From Gammaproteobacteria bacterium (lineage in GTDB: Bacteria > Pseudomonadota > Gammaproteobacteria > Arenicellales > Arenicellaceae): 64,000 bases of DNA. Shown here one piece after another: positions 46,428-54,439 of the stretch. The notes under the pieces were generated by a model that was not told the DNA's origin, ran no database searches, and was given only the letters and a program-made list of their open reading frames with translations. The DNA lies in NCBI GenBank assembly GCA_013002025.1, contig JABDKW010000072.1:45551-109550 (forward strand), written 5' to 3'. Position 1 is the stretch's first letter; each line of letters starts with the position of its first letter. Made by a program: the position numbers and the translations under genes.

Positions 46428-48728
46428 ATGGCCAATAGCAACTCAGATCAGCAAGATACACAGACTCAAGAGCATCAACTGACAGTTGAGGGAGCCAGCT
46501 GCGCCAGTTGTGTGAGCAAAATCGAGGCTGCGTTGCGCTCAGTGCCCGGTGTGCAGAAAGCTGAAATGAATCTCGCTCAGCGCACGGCAACCGTGTCGGG
46601 TAGCGCGGCGACAGAACAATTGATTGCGGCACTGCAAGGCATTGGTTACGGCGCTAAGAGTCTGGATGACAAATCGGACGGCGAGGCCTTAAGTGATCAG
46701 GAAACCGCTGATCTGGCTTATTACAAGCGTCTATTGCGCGATACTGTTATTGCACTCGGTCTGGGTGTGCCACTAATGCTTTACGGCCTGTTTCTCGGCG
46801 AAATGAGCGTCACCACCCCGACAGAGCGTGTCGCATGGTTGCTGGTTGGTATCGCCACATTTGGCGTGATGCTGACGTCTGGCAGACATTTCTATATCGG
46901 TGGTTGGAAGTCGGTGGTCTCGCACAGCGCCAATATGGATACCTTGATCGCGCTGGGTACCGGTACCGCCTGGCTGTATTCGATGGTGGTAGTCATGTTC
47001 CCGGCAGTGCTGCCGGAGCTGGCGCGGCACGTCTATTTTGAGGCCACGGCCATGATTATCGGTCTGATAAACCTTGGCCTGGCACTGGAGCTGAAAGCAC
47101 GGGGACGTACCTCAGAGGCCATCAAGCGGTTGATCGGTCTGCAGGTCAACACGGCCCGCGTGCTGCGCAATAGTAAAGAAATTGATGTGCCAATTGAAGA
47201 GGTGGTGCTGAATGATATTGTCCGCCTGCGCCCGGGCGACAAGGTGCCGGTTGATGGCGCGGTGGTCGAAGGGCATACCAACCTTGATGAGTCCATGTTA
47301 ACCGGCGAGCCCATGCCGGTTGCAAAGCAGGCTGGTGATAGTGTCGCCGCAGGCACGATCAACCAAACCGGCTCCATTCTGTTCAAAACAACCAGAATTG
47401 GTAAGGACACGGCACTGGCGCAAATAATTACCATGGTTAAACGCGCGCAGAATTCCAAGCCGCCCATTGGCCGGTTGGCGGATGTGATTTCCGCCTATTT
47501 CGTACCGGCCATCATGATTATCGCCATTGTCAGCGCGCTGGTCTGGCTGAATTTCGGCCCGCAACCCAGCGTCGCATTTGCCTTGGTGTCGGCCACTACG
47601 GTGCTGATAATTGCCTGCCCCTGTGCACTGGGGTTGGCAACGCCGATGTCGGTGATGGTTGGCGTGGGTAAAGCGGCTGAGGCAGGCGTCTTGATTCGTA
47701 ACGGCGAAGCATTACAAACGGCATCGAAGATCACCACCATGGTGCTCGACAAAACTGGCACCATTACGGTAGGCAAACCCAAGGTGACTGACGTGGTGCT
47801 CGCGAATGTGGCTAGCGAGGCGGAGGTGCTAGAACTGGCCGCAAGTCTGGAGGCCGGCTCTGAGCATCCCCTGGCACAGGCCATTGTAGAATCAGCGACC
47901 GAGCAGGGCATCAGTGCAGCGAAGGTTGAGGGATTTAATGCCATCACTGGGCAAGGTGTCGAGGGTCGGGTGCACGGGCGGCAACTGCATTTTGGCAATG
48001 AACGATTAATGCGCGCGCAGGGCGTTGATATTGAAGCGCATCAAAGCGTTGCACAGGCACTGGCCAGCGAGGCGAAAACGCCTATGTATCTCAGTGCCGA
48101 TGGACAATTAGCGGGCATTGTTGCAGTCGCTGATCCGATTAAAGAGGACTCTGTTATGGCGATCACTCGCCTGCAACAAAGTGGCCTGCGGGTGATTATG
48201 CTAACCGGTGATAATCGCGCCACCGCAGCGGCTGTCGCGCGACAGGTTGGCATCAGTGAGTTTTATGCAGAAGTCTTGCCAGAGGACAAGACCGAGAGAA
48301 TTATGGAACTGCAAATGGAGGGAGAGGTGGTCGGCATGACGGGCGACGGAATTAACGATGCGCCGGCCCTGGCATTGGCCGATGTCGGTTTCGCAATTGG
48401 TACCGGAACTGACGTCGCGATGGAGAGTGCCGATGTCACGCTCATGCGTGGCTCGTTACATGGTCTGGCAGATGCCATTGCCGTGAGTAAAGCGACGCTA
48501 CGCAATATCAAACAAAATCTGCTCGGTGCATTTATATACAATGCCGCCGGCGTGCCAATCGCAGCTGGTATTCTGTATCCGTTTTTCGGAGTATTACTGA
48601 GCCCTGTCATCGCCGGGGCAGCGATGGCATTTTCTTCTCTTACGGTGGTCAGCAATGCGAATCGATTGCGGCTATTTAAATCGTCCCCACGGCAAGCAAT
48701 GCAGACCGATGCAGGAGTAGCTGCATGA
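46428..48728 (+). CDS. copA: Copper-exporting P1B-type ATPase
   Basis: A 766-residue Cu(I) ATPase. The N-terminal metal-binding domain has GASCASC (C25, C28). The transmembrane CPC motif is at 397-399, the phosphorylation site DKTGT at 441-445, and GDGINDAPA lies in the hinge. An HP motif (SEHPLA) also fits P1B pumps. It would export Cu(I) from the cytosol; the MerR-type promoter upstream supports copper control. The downstream cupredoxin gene overlaps by four bases. Confidence 0.95.
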   Translation: MANSNSDQQDTQTQEHQLTVEGASCASCVSKIEAALRSVPGVQKAEMNLAQRTATVSGSAATEQLIAALQGIGYGAKSLDDKSDGEALSDQETADLAYYKRLLRDTVIALGLGVPLMLYGLFLGEMSVTTPTERVAWLLVGIATFGVMLTSGRHFYIGGWKSVVSHSANMDTLIALGTGTAWLYSMVVVMFPAVLPELARHVYFEATAMIIGLINLGLALELKARGRTSEAIKRLIGLQVNTARVLRNSKEIDVPIEEVVLNDIVRLRPGDKVPVDGAVVEGHTNLDESMLTGEPMPVAKQAGDSVAAGTINQTGSILFKTTRIGKDTALAQIITMVKRAQNSKPPIGRLADVISAYFVPAIMIIAIVSALVWLNFGPQPSVAFALVSATTVLIIACPCALGLATPMSVMVGVGKAAEAGVLIRNGEALQTASKITTMVLDKTGTITVGKPKVTDVVLANVASEAEVLELAASLEAGSEHPLAQAIVESATEQGISAAKVEGFNAITGQGVEGRVHGRQLHFGNERLMRAQGVDIEAHQSVAQALASEAKTPMYLSADGQLAGIVAVADPIKEDSVMAITRLQQSGLRVIMLTGDNRATAAAVARQVGISEFYAEVLPEDKTERIMELQMEGEVVGMTGDGINDAPALALADVGFAIGTGTDVAMESADVTLMRGSLHGLADAIAVSKATLRNIKQNLLGAFIYNAAGVPIAAGILYPFFGVLLSPVIAGAAMAFSSLTVVSNANRLRLFKSSPRQAMQTDAGVAA

Positions 48729-49084
48729 TGCTATTTGTTAATCTCGCCGGTTTTGCGTTGATCTTGCTCATTGCCTGGTGGTTCTGGTTCTATCAACCCA
48801 AACGTACCGAGCTTGATAGCCACGGCTTAGTCATCACGGTCGATAACGGTGTTTATACGCCCGCGCATCTTACGTTGGCTGCCAATCTGCCCGCCACTGT
48901 TTATTTTTTGCGCAAGGATGCATCGCCTTGTGCGGAGATTGTAATGTTCCCAGAGCTTGAAATAAGTGAATCCCTGCCACTCAACAAACCGGTCGCCATA
49001 CAGCTCCCCGCGTTGCAGCCCGGTGACTACCCGTTTCATTGCCAAATGCAGATGTACCGAGGCGTTTTAGCGGTAGAAAACTAG
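48725..49084 (+). CDS. Membrane-anchored cupredoxin-like copper protein
   Basis: A 119-residue protein with an N-terminal membrane helix (about 3-25) and a cupredoxin domain. Possible copper ligands are C64 (SPCAEIV), C103-neighbourhood residues in FHCQMQM, and nearby His and Met. It overlaps the ATPase gene by four bases, so it probably receives copper from the pump or hands it on (inference). Confidence 0.8.
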   Translation: MMLFVNLAGFALILLIAWWFWFYQPKRTELDSHGLVITVDNGVYTPAHLTLAANLPATVYFLRKDASPCAEIVMFPELEISESLPLNKPVAIQLPALQPGDYPFHCQMQMYRGVLAVEN

Positions 49085-49144
49085 GGAATACGATATAGTC
49101 GCAAGCCAACCCTGAAACCACATTAATCCGTCTTGAGGCAATTT

Positions 49145-50317
49145 ATGAGCAGAAAAAGTATTCCGCGCGATAAAGAAAACGATTACACCGACGCGGCGGC
49201 ACAAGCGCGGCGCGATTTTGTCGAGCAGGAGACCGGCGTGGATATGGCCCACACCGGGCAATATTCATCGCCCACCGAACTGGTCTCCGGGAATTGTGAA
49301 AACTTTGTTGGCATGTCGCAAATACCGGTTGGTCTGGCAGGGCCGGTGCTGATAAACGGCCAATATGCGCAGGGCGAGTTTCTGGTGCCGCTGGCGACTA
49401 CCGAGGGCACCCTGGTGGCCAGTTATAACCGCGGCATGCGCGCAATCAGTGAAAGCGGTGGCGTCACGACCACGGTGTTCGACGATTATATGCAGCGCGC
49501 ACCAGCCTTTAAGTTCCAGTCCGCCCGCGAAGTGCAGGCCTTTATGCAATGGTTTGATGAAAACTATGCTGAGATTAAAAGCATCGCGGAATCGACTAGC
49601 TCAGTGGCAAAGCTGGAATTTGTGCAGCGCTGGCCACTGCATAATACTTTGTATATGCGCTGGAACTATTCAACCGGCGATGCGGCCGGTCAAAATATGG
49701 TGTCCAAGGCTACCCATCACGCGGCCGGTTGGATTCAGAAAAATTTCCCCGGCGAGATCGTAGCCTATTCATTTAGTGGTGGCATGGACACCGACAAGAA
49801 GCACTCGAGCCTCAACAATTTATACAGCCGCGGTAAACGGGTGATTGCGGAAGTCACGCTGAAAAAAGAAGTATTGGAGAAACTAATGCGCACCACCGCG
49901 GTTGACGTGCAGAACATGCGCGATATCACCAGTCAGGGCGCGTTGTTGGCTGGTGCGACCTATACCGGTGGGCATTCAGCCAACGGCATCGCGGCCTTTT
50001 TTATAGCCACCGGGCAGGATGAAGCCAATGTGGTGGAATCACATGCTGGGCAGACCTTTACCAAGGCCTTGGATAATGGTGATCTTTATTGGTCGTGGAC
50101 GCTGCCGTCTATCATTGTTGCCACCTTTGGTGGCGGTACCGGGCTGGCAACACAAAATGAGTGCTTGCGCATGATGGACTGCGTAGGCAAGGGCAAGGCA
50201 CGTAAGTTGGCCGAGATAACAGCCGCCGTGGTCGTTGCAGGCGATGTGTCCATTGCCAACGCCATCGTGGCCGGTGAGTTTGTCGAGTCGCACGAAAAAT
50301 ACGGGCGCAATCGCTAA
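49145..50317 (+). CDS. Hydroxymethylglutaryl-CoA reductase, class I-like
   Basis: A 390-residue HMG-CoA reductase. The class I-type motifs are CENFVGMSQIPVG, ATTEGTLVAS and NMVSKAT. The four catalytic residues are intact: E87, K188, D292 (ATGQDEAN) and H383 (VESHEK). Usual gammaproteobacteria make isoprenoids by the non-mevalonate route and rarely carry this enzyme. It is placed before an enoyl-CoA hydratase and an acyl-CoA synthetase, so it may serve catabolism of mevalonate-type or branched compounds or a non-standard isoprenoid route (inference). ATG 49145 gives the normal N-terminus. Confidence 0.92.
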   Translation: MSRKSIPRDKENDYTDAAAQARRDFVEQETGVDMAHTGQYSSPTELVSGNCENFVGMSQIPVGLAGPVLINGQYAQGEFLVPLATTEGTLVASYNRGMRAISESGGVTTTVFDDYMQRAPAFKFQSAREVQAFMQWFDENYAEIKSIAESTSSVAKLEFVQRWPLHNTLYMRWNYSTGDAAGQNMVSKATHHAAGWIQKNFPGEIVAYSFSGGMDTDKKHSSLNNLYSRGKRVIAEVTLKKEVLEKLMRTTAVDVQNMRDITSQGALLAGATYTGGHSANGIAAFFIATGQDEANVVESHAGQTFTKALDNGDLYWSWTLPSIIVATFGGGTGLATQNECLRMMDCVGKGKARKLAEITAAVVVAGDVSIANAIVAGEFVESHEKYGRNR

Positions 50318-50442
50318 AAATAGTCGCGAAGGCGCGGCTGTTACTTGGCTAATATAATTATAATTTGTGGCGGGCCAGTAGATTTAAGCTCGCCAATATT
50401 ATTTTGATCGACATATATAAGCCAGATTAGGCATGAGGTCAC

Positions 50443-51261
50443 ATGATGAATCCCGAACCAGCGACTGACGTGGAAATTTTGTTACAGGAGCAGCACGACG
50501 ATGGTGTGCTGCGGTTAACACTGAACGATGTTGGCAAGCGCAACGCGTTGTCGGAAGCAATGTTACAGCAGCTCACCACGGTGCTGGCTGAGGCGGCAAT
50601 TAACCCAGCTATTCGTGTCATTGTATTGGCAGCTAATGGACCAGCGTTCTGCGCGGGGCATGATTTAAAAGAACTTACGGCGGGTCGCAAGGCGGAAGAT
50701 GGGGGCAGGGACTATTTCGCCATGATTATGGACACCTGCGCAAACATGATGCAAAGCATCGTCAATAATCCGAAACCGGTGATTGCCGAAGTGACCGGCA
50801 TAGCCACCGCGGCCGGTTGCCAATTGGTTGCCAGTTGTGACCTGGCGGTGGCGGCCGATACTGCCAAATTCAGCACTCCGGGCGTGCATATTGGCTTATT
50901 TTGCTCCACGCCAATGGTGGCGCTGTCACGCAATGTGAGCAAAAAGCATGCCATGGAAATGTTACTCAGCGGCGATATGGTCAGCGCCGCCCGTGCTGCG
51001 CAAATCGGCTTGATTAATCACGCGGTAGACGAAGCAGAGCTCTCGGATACCAGTATGGCGCTGGCGCGTAAAATTGCTTCCAAATCAAGCCTGACGGTCG
51101 CTACCGGCAAGCAGGCCTTCTACCAGCAGAGTGAAATGTCCCTGGCGGAGGCCTATCGCTACGCATCCAAAGTGATGGTCGACAACATGTTGGCTCAGGA
51201 CGCCGAAGAGGGCATCGGCGCATTTATCGAGAAACGTGATCCCGTGTGGTCCGATAAGTAG
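50443..51261 (+). CDS. Enoyl-CoA hydratase/isomerase family
   Basis: A 272-residue crotonase-fold protein resembling the ECHDC3 branch. The oxyanion-hole segments are FCAGHDLKEL (near residue 66-75) and GIATAAGCQLVASCDLAVA. The usual second catalytic glutamate is not obvious (TPGVHIGLFCSTP), so a hydratase reaction is not certain. It lies between HMG-CoA reductase and an acyl-CoA synthetase. Confidence 0.88.
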   Translation: MMNPEPATDVEILLQEQHDDGVLRLTLNDVGKRNALSEAMLQQLTTVLAEAAINPAIRVIVLAANGPAFCAGHDLKELTAGRKAEDGGRDYFAMIMDTCANMMQSIVNNPKPVIAEVTGIATAAGCQLVASCDLAVAADTAKFSTPGVHIGLFCSTPMVALSRNVSKKHAMEMLLSGDMVSAARAAQIGLINHAVDEAELSDTSMALARKIASKSSLTVATGKQAFYQQSEMSLAEAYRYASKVMVDNMLAQDAEEGIGAFIEKRDPVWSDK

Positions 51262-51308
51262 CAACCAACATCGGCACCCGACAAGCTGGGTCGCTAAAGA
51301 ACGGCGCA

Positions 51309-52964
51309 ATGAGCAACCCCTATAACTCTGGTTTAGATCGCAACCCGGCTAACTATCAGCCGTTGACGCCGCTGACCTTTCTGCAGCGCGCGGCCAGTGT
51401 CTTTCCCGAGCATACCGCCATCATTCATGGCGAGTTGCGCCGCAATTACGCAGACTTTTACAGCCGCAGCCGACAACTGGCGTCCCAATTGGCTTTGCTT
51501 GGAGTGGGTCGCGGGCATACGGTGTCTGTCATGCTGGCTAACACCCCCGCCATGCTGGAGTGCCACTATGGGGTTCCCATGTGTGGCGCGGTGCTGCACT
51601 CGATTAATACCCGTTTGGACGCGGCTTCCGTTGCGTTTCAGCTTGACCATGCGGGTGCTCGAGTAGTCATTGTTGATCGAGCTTTTATGCCGGTTATGCA
51701 GGCCGCGTTAGCTACCGCTGAGGTTCAGCCGACCTTGATCGAATACGTAGATGTTGTTGCCGACATGGAAGTTGAAACGAAACAGGATATCGGGGCGAAA
51801 GAGCAAGACCAAGACAGCATCGATTACGAAACCTGCTTGCAGCAGGGCGATGAGGCCTATGAGTGGTTAATGCCGCTGGATGAGTGGGATGCTATTTCAA
51901 TCAATTACACGTCCGGTACCACGGGTAATCCCAAAGGCGTGGTGTCACACCATCGTGGTGCTTATTTGCTGGCTCAGGGAAACGCCTTGACCACCTCAAT
52001 GAACAAGCATGCGGTCTATCTGTGGACCCTGCCGATGTTCCACTGCAATGGTTGGTGCTTCCCCTGGACCATGTCGGCCATCAATGGCACGCATGTTTGT
52101 CTACGCGAGGTGCGCGCTGATCAAATCTGGTCGGCGCTGGAAAAACATGATGTAACTCACTTGTGCGGTGCACCGATTGTCATGTCGTTGCTGTTGCAGC
52201 ACCCCGCAGAACAGCAACCGAAATTAACTAAAACTGTGGAGTTCTTCACTGCCGCTGCACCGCCCCCGGAAAAGGTGTTGGCAGATATGAACGATGCTGG
52301 CTTTAACGTCACCCATCTATATGGATTAACCGAAACCTATGGTCCGGCGGTGGTAAATGATTGGCATCAGCACTGGAACGATTTACCAGTTGCACAGCAG
52401 GCGTCACTCAAAGCACGGCAGGGCGTTCGTTATCTTCCCCTGGAGGGCTTGGATGTATTGGATCCAGGCTCCATGCAACCGGTGCCGCGTGATGGTGAAA
52501 CCATCGGTGAGGTGATGTTTCGTGGCAATGTTGTGATGAAGGGTTATTTTAAAAATCCTGCCGCCACTGAAGGAGCCTTCGAAGGTGGTTGGTTTCACTC
52601 AGGTGATCTCGGCGTGATGCATTCTGATGGCTATATTCAGCTCAAGGATCGATCCAAGGATATTATTATTTCAGGCGGCGAAAATATCTCGTCAATTGAG
52701 GTGGAGGAGGTGTTGTACAAGCATCCCGCCGTGGCGGTGGCGGCGGTGGTAGCGAAACCACATGAGAAGTGGGGTGAAACCCCCTGTGCGTTTGTGGAAT
52801 TGGCGGAGGGAAAATCTGCTAAAGAGGAAGATTTGCGTCAGTGGTGCGCGAAGCACCTGGCTTCGTATAAGGTACCCGGGCGTATTGAATTCGTGACCAT
52901 TCCACGAACGTCAACTGGAAAAATTCAGAAATATATCCTTAGAGAGCAGGCCGCTAGCCTGTAA
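51309..52964 (+). CDS. Acyl-CoA synthetase (AMP-forming)
   Basis: A 551-residue ANL-family enzyme that activates an acid with ATP and CoA. The AMP-binding loop is YTSGTTGNPKG (near residue 199-209), YGLTETYG and HSGDLGV follow, and the C-terminal STGKIQKY holds the catalytic lysine. The acid chain length is unknown. It follows the hydratase gene by 47 bases. Confidence 0.94.
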   Translation: MSNPYNSGLDRNPANYQPLTPLTFLQRAASVFPEHTAIIHGELRRNYADFYSRSRQLASQLALLGVGRGHTVSVMLANTPAMLECHYGVPMCGAVLHSINTRLDAASVAFQLDHAGARVVIVDRAFMPVMQAALATAEVQPTLIEYVDVVADMEVETKQDIGAKEQDQDSIDYETCLQQGDEAYEWLMPLDEWDAISINYTSGTTGNPKGVVSHHRGAYLLAQGNALTTSMNKHAVYLWTLPMFHCNGWCFPWTMSAINGTHVCLREVRADQIWSALEKHDVTHLCGAPIVMSLLLQHPAEQQPKLTKTVEFFTAAAPPPEKVLADMNDAGFNVTHLYGLTETYGPAVVNDWHQHWNDLPVAQQASLKARQGVRYLPLEGLDVLDPGSMQPVPRDGETIGEVMFRGNVVMKGYFKNPAATEGAFEGGWFHSGDLGVMHSDGYIQLKDRSKDIIISGGENISSIEVEEVLYKHPAVAVAAVVAKPHEKWGETPCAFVELAEGKSAKEEDLRQWCAKHLASYKVPGRIEFVTIPRTSTGKIQKYILREQAASL

Positions 52965-53052
52965 ATTCGGAGCAGGCCACAGGTCCGTGTGGTGGGCTGG
53001 AACCACGAGAGGTACCGCCCTTAAAGAATGGTTTCGAGGGCCTCAATAGGCC

Positions 53053-53223
53053 TTAGGCAACCCAAATTGTGTCGGTGCTGATATCAAATTTATCGTTTTC
53101 GTCTGCCATAAAGCATTCGTTATCGTTGGCATCAAACTCTACACTGAGTTCAGCGTCAAATTCGAACTCCGAGATACGGGCGCATACTGATTGAGACAGT
53201 TGGCTGGGTGCGTCGTTGTTCAT
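53053..53223 (-). CDS. Small acidic protein, 56 residues
   Basis: A short acidic protein starting MNNDAPSQLS, with a GGGGA ribosome-binding site seven bases before the ATG. It is rich in Asp and Glu, contains two cysteines, and ends in WVA. No domain is recognised. A weak hairpin AGGGCCT/AGGCCTT overlaps its stop codon. It resembles, in size and charge only, the small protein at 30520. Confidence 0.5.
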   Translation of the reverse strand: MNNDAPSQLSQSVCARISEFEFDAELSVEFDANDNECFMADENDKFDISTDTIWVA

Positions 53224-53330
53224 GGTTATTTCCCCGATTTTTCAATTTATTGCATCAGATTGGAGCCAATGGCTCTTTGATGGGGTCTACGATATGCTTG
53301 TCGCGGCCACAATCCTATGGGCATTAGTCT

Positions 53331-53349
53331 CGAATTAGAGTCTAATTCG
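53331..53349. promoter_or_regulatory. Perfect 19-bp palindrome, likely operator
   Basis: CGAATTAGA, one central G, then TCTAATTCG: nine-base arms with full complementarity. It lies between the small acidic gene (minus) and the metaxin-like GST gene (plus) and may control either. Two TTAGTCT copies flank it, at 53324-53330 and 53358-53364. Confidence 0.6.
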
Positions 53350-53465
53350 ATTGGCCTTTAGTCTGATTAAATAGAGTGATTTCGACTGAGGTATATGGCT
53401 TAACTTACTGATATATAATTAAGTATTTGATTTAACGTACGATTTAACTAAGCTAACCAGTCGCC

Positions 53466-54176
53466 ATGATCACCTTGTTTACCTTTCCTGAGGCTTTTGG
53501 CTTAAGGAACGTCAGTCCCTTTTGCCTCAAGGTTGAGATGGCCCTGAGCTACCTAGATCTGCAGCATGAAATCGCGCTGGAATCTGACCCGCGCAAAGGG
53601 CCCAAGGACAAATTGCCCTTCATCATTCATGATGGCGTTACCTACGATGATTCCGAGCTAATTCTCAAGCATCTGGATGAATTCACAAATGGCGGCCTGT
53701 ATGGTGGTTTGTCAGCTAAGGAAGTGGGCGTAGGCACTGCATTTTGTCGTCTGGTTGACGACCATCTCTACTGGATTGTGGTGGCCAGCCGGTGGCTTGA
53801 AGATGATTGGTTTCCCCATGTTTACCGAGGGTTTTTCAGTAGGATGCCACCGGTAATTGGAACCCTTGTTTCCAGAATGGCCCGCAACCAGGTCAAAAAA
53901 ACCTATCATTTGCATGGTCTGGGCAGGCATTCAATGGAACAGCAGGCATGGTTTGCCCGGCGTGACCTTGAGGCAATCAACGACGTGGTCAGCGAAGAGC
54001 GTTATATCGTTGGTCAACGCCTTACGGTATATGATTTTAGTGTCGCCAGTTTGTTGTCGGGCATGCTCGACAATAAGCCGGCCACCTGGATGACTGAATT
54101 AGCCGAACAGTACCCGGCGCTGGCCGCGTACGCCGAGCGCGTACAGAGTGATGTCAATGTGTATTGCCGCCGATGA
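53466..54176 (+). CDS. Metaxin/FAXC-like glutathione S-transferase-fold protein
   Basis: A 236-residue protein with an N-terminal thioredoxin-like domain (FPEAFGLRNVSPFCLKVEM, then KLPFIIHDGVTYDDSELI) and an all-helical C-terminal domain carrying YIVGQRLTVYDFSVAS. The pattern matches the GST_N_4/metaxin-like branch, not the catalytic cysteine or tyrosine classes. The exact role is unknown; members may act in cell-envelope or detoxification processes. Confidence 0.82.
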   Translation: MITLFTFPEAFGLRNVSPFCLKVEMALSYLDLQHEIALESDPRKGPKDKLPFIIHDGVTYDDSELILKHLDEFTNGGLYGGLSAKEVGVGTAFCRLVDDHLYWIVVASRWLEDDWFPHVYRGFFSRMPPVIGTLVSRMARNQVKKTYHLHGLGRHSMEQQAWFARRDLEAINDVVSEERYIVGQRLTVYDFSVASLLSGMLDNKPATWMTELAEQYPALAAYAERVQSDVNVYCRR

Positions 54177-54211
54177 TGATTTCCTTGTCGAATCTAAAAG
54201 TGCGCTATCGA

Positions 54212-54239
54212 TTGACTTTAATCCTCAGCGCGTTACTCT
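54212..54239 (+). promoter_or_regulatory. Promoter for the leader peptide and MATE gene
   Basis: A -35-like TTGACT (54212-54217) and a -10-like TACTCT (54234-54239) with a 16-base spacer lie about 30 bases before the leader ATG. Confidence 0.5.
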
Positions 54240-54268
54240 TGGAGCAACACTTTTAAGGGTGAATCAAC

Positions 54269-54358
54269 ATGAATCAGCTTAACGTCCATTCGCAAACAGC
54301 ACAGCCGCACTCGTCGTGTGCTTGTGCCTGCGTGCGCACCTCAACGCTGATTATGTAG
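54269..54358 (+). CDS. Leader peptide with Cys-Ala-Cys-Ala-Cys, 29 residues
   Basis: ATG 54269 follows a strong ribosome-binding site (AAGGGTG). The peptide MNQLNVHSQTAQPHSS is followed by CACACVRTSTLIM and stops at TAG 54356-54358. Three cysteine codons (54317-54331), preceded by two serine codons, are the only unusual codon run. Their placement upstream of five pairing RNA segments is the hallmark of amino-acid attenuation. No other function is suggested. Confidence 0.7.
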   Translation: MNQLNVHSQTAQPHSSCACACVRTSTLIM

Positions 54359-54438
54359 GTTCTCCGTTCTATGGAGGGCCGCCCGGCCTTCCAGATTAAT
54401 TCAGACAACCCGGAAGGCGGTTCGCCACCGGGTTTTTT
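54358..54438 (+). promoter_or_regulatory. Transcription attenuator: alternative hairpins and terminator before MATE gene
   Basis: Five segments pair in exclusive ways: A (54358-54365) with B (54373-54380), B with C (54385-54392), C (54386-54392) with D (54412-54418), and D with E (54408-54418 and 54424-54433) as terminator followed by T residues to 54438. A ribosome at the leader stop would cover A, favour B-C and so the terminator. A ribosome held at the cysteine codons would leave A free, giving A-B and C-D and read-through. Confidence 0.7.
54408..54438 (+). terminator. Rho-independent terminator of the attenuator
   Basis: ACCCGG and GGC (54408-54418) pair with GCC and CCGGGT (54424-54433) around the loop GGTTC, followed by six T residues (54433-54438). 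The MATE start lies right after it, so read-through is needed for expression. Confidence 0.85.
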
Positions 54439-54439
54439 A

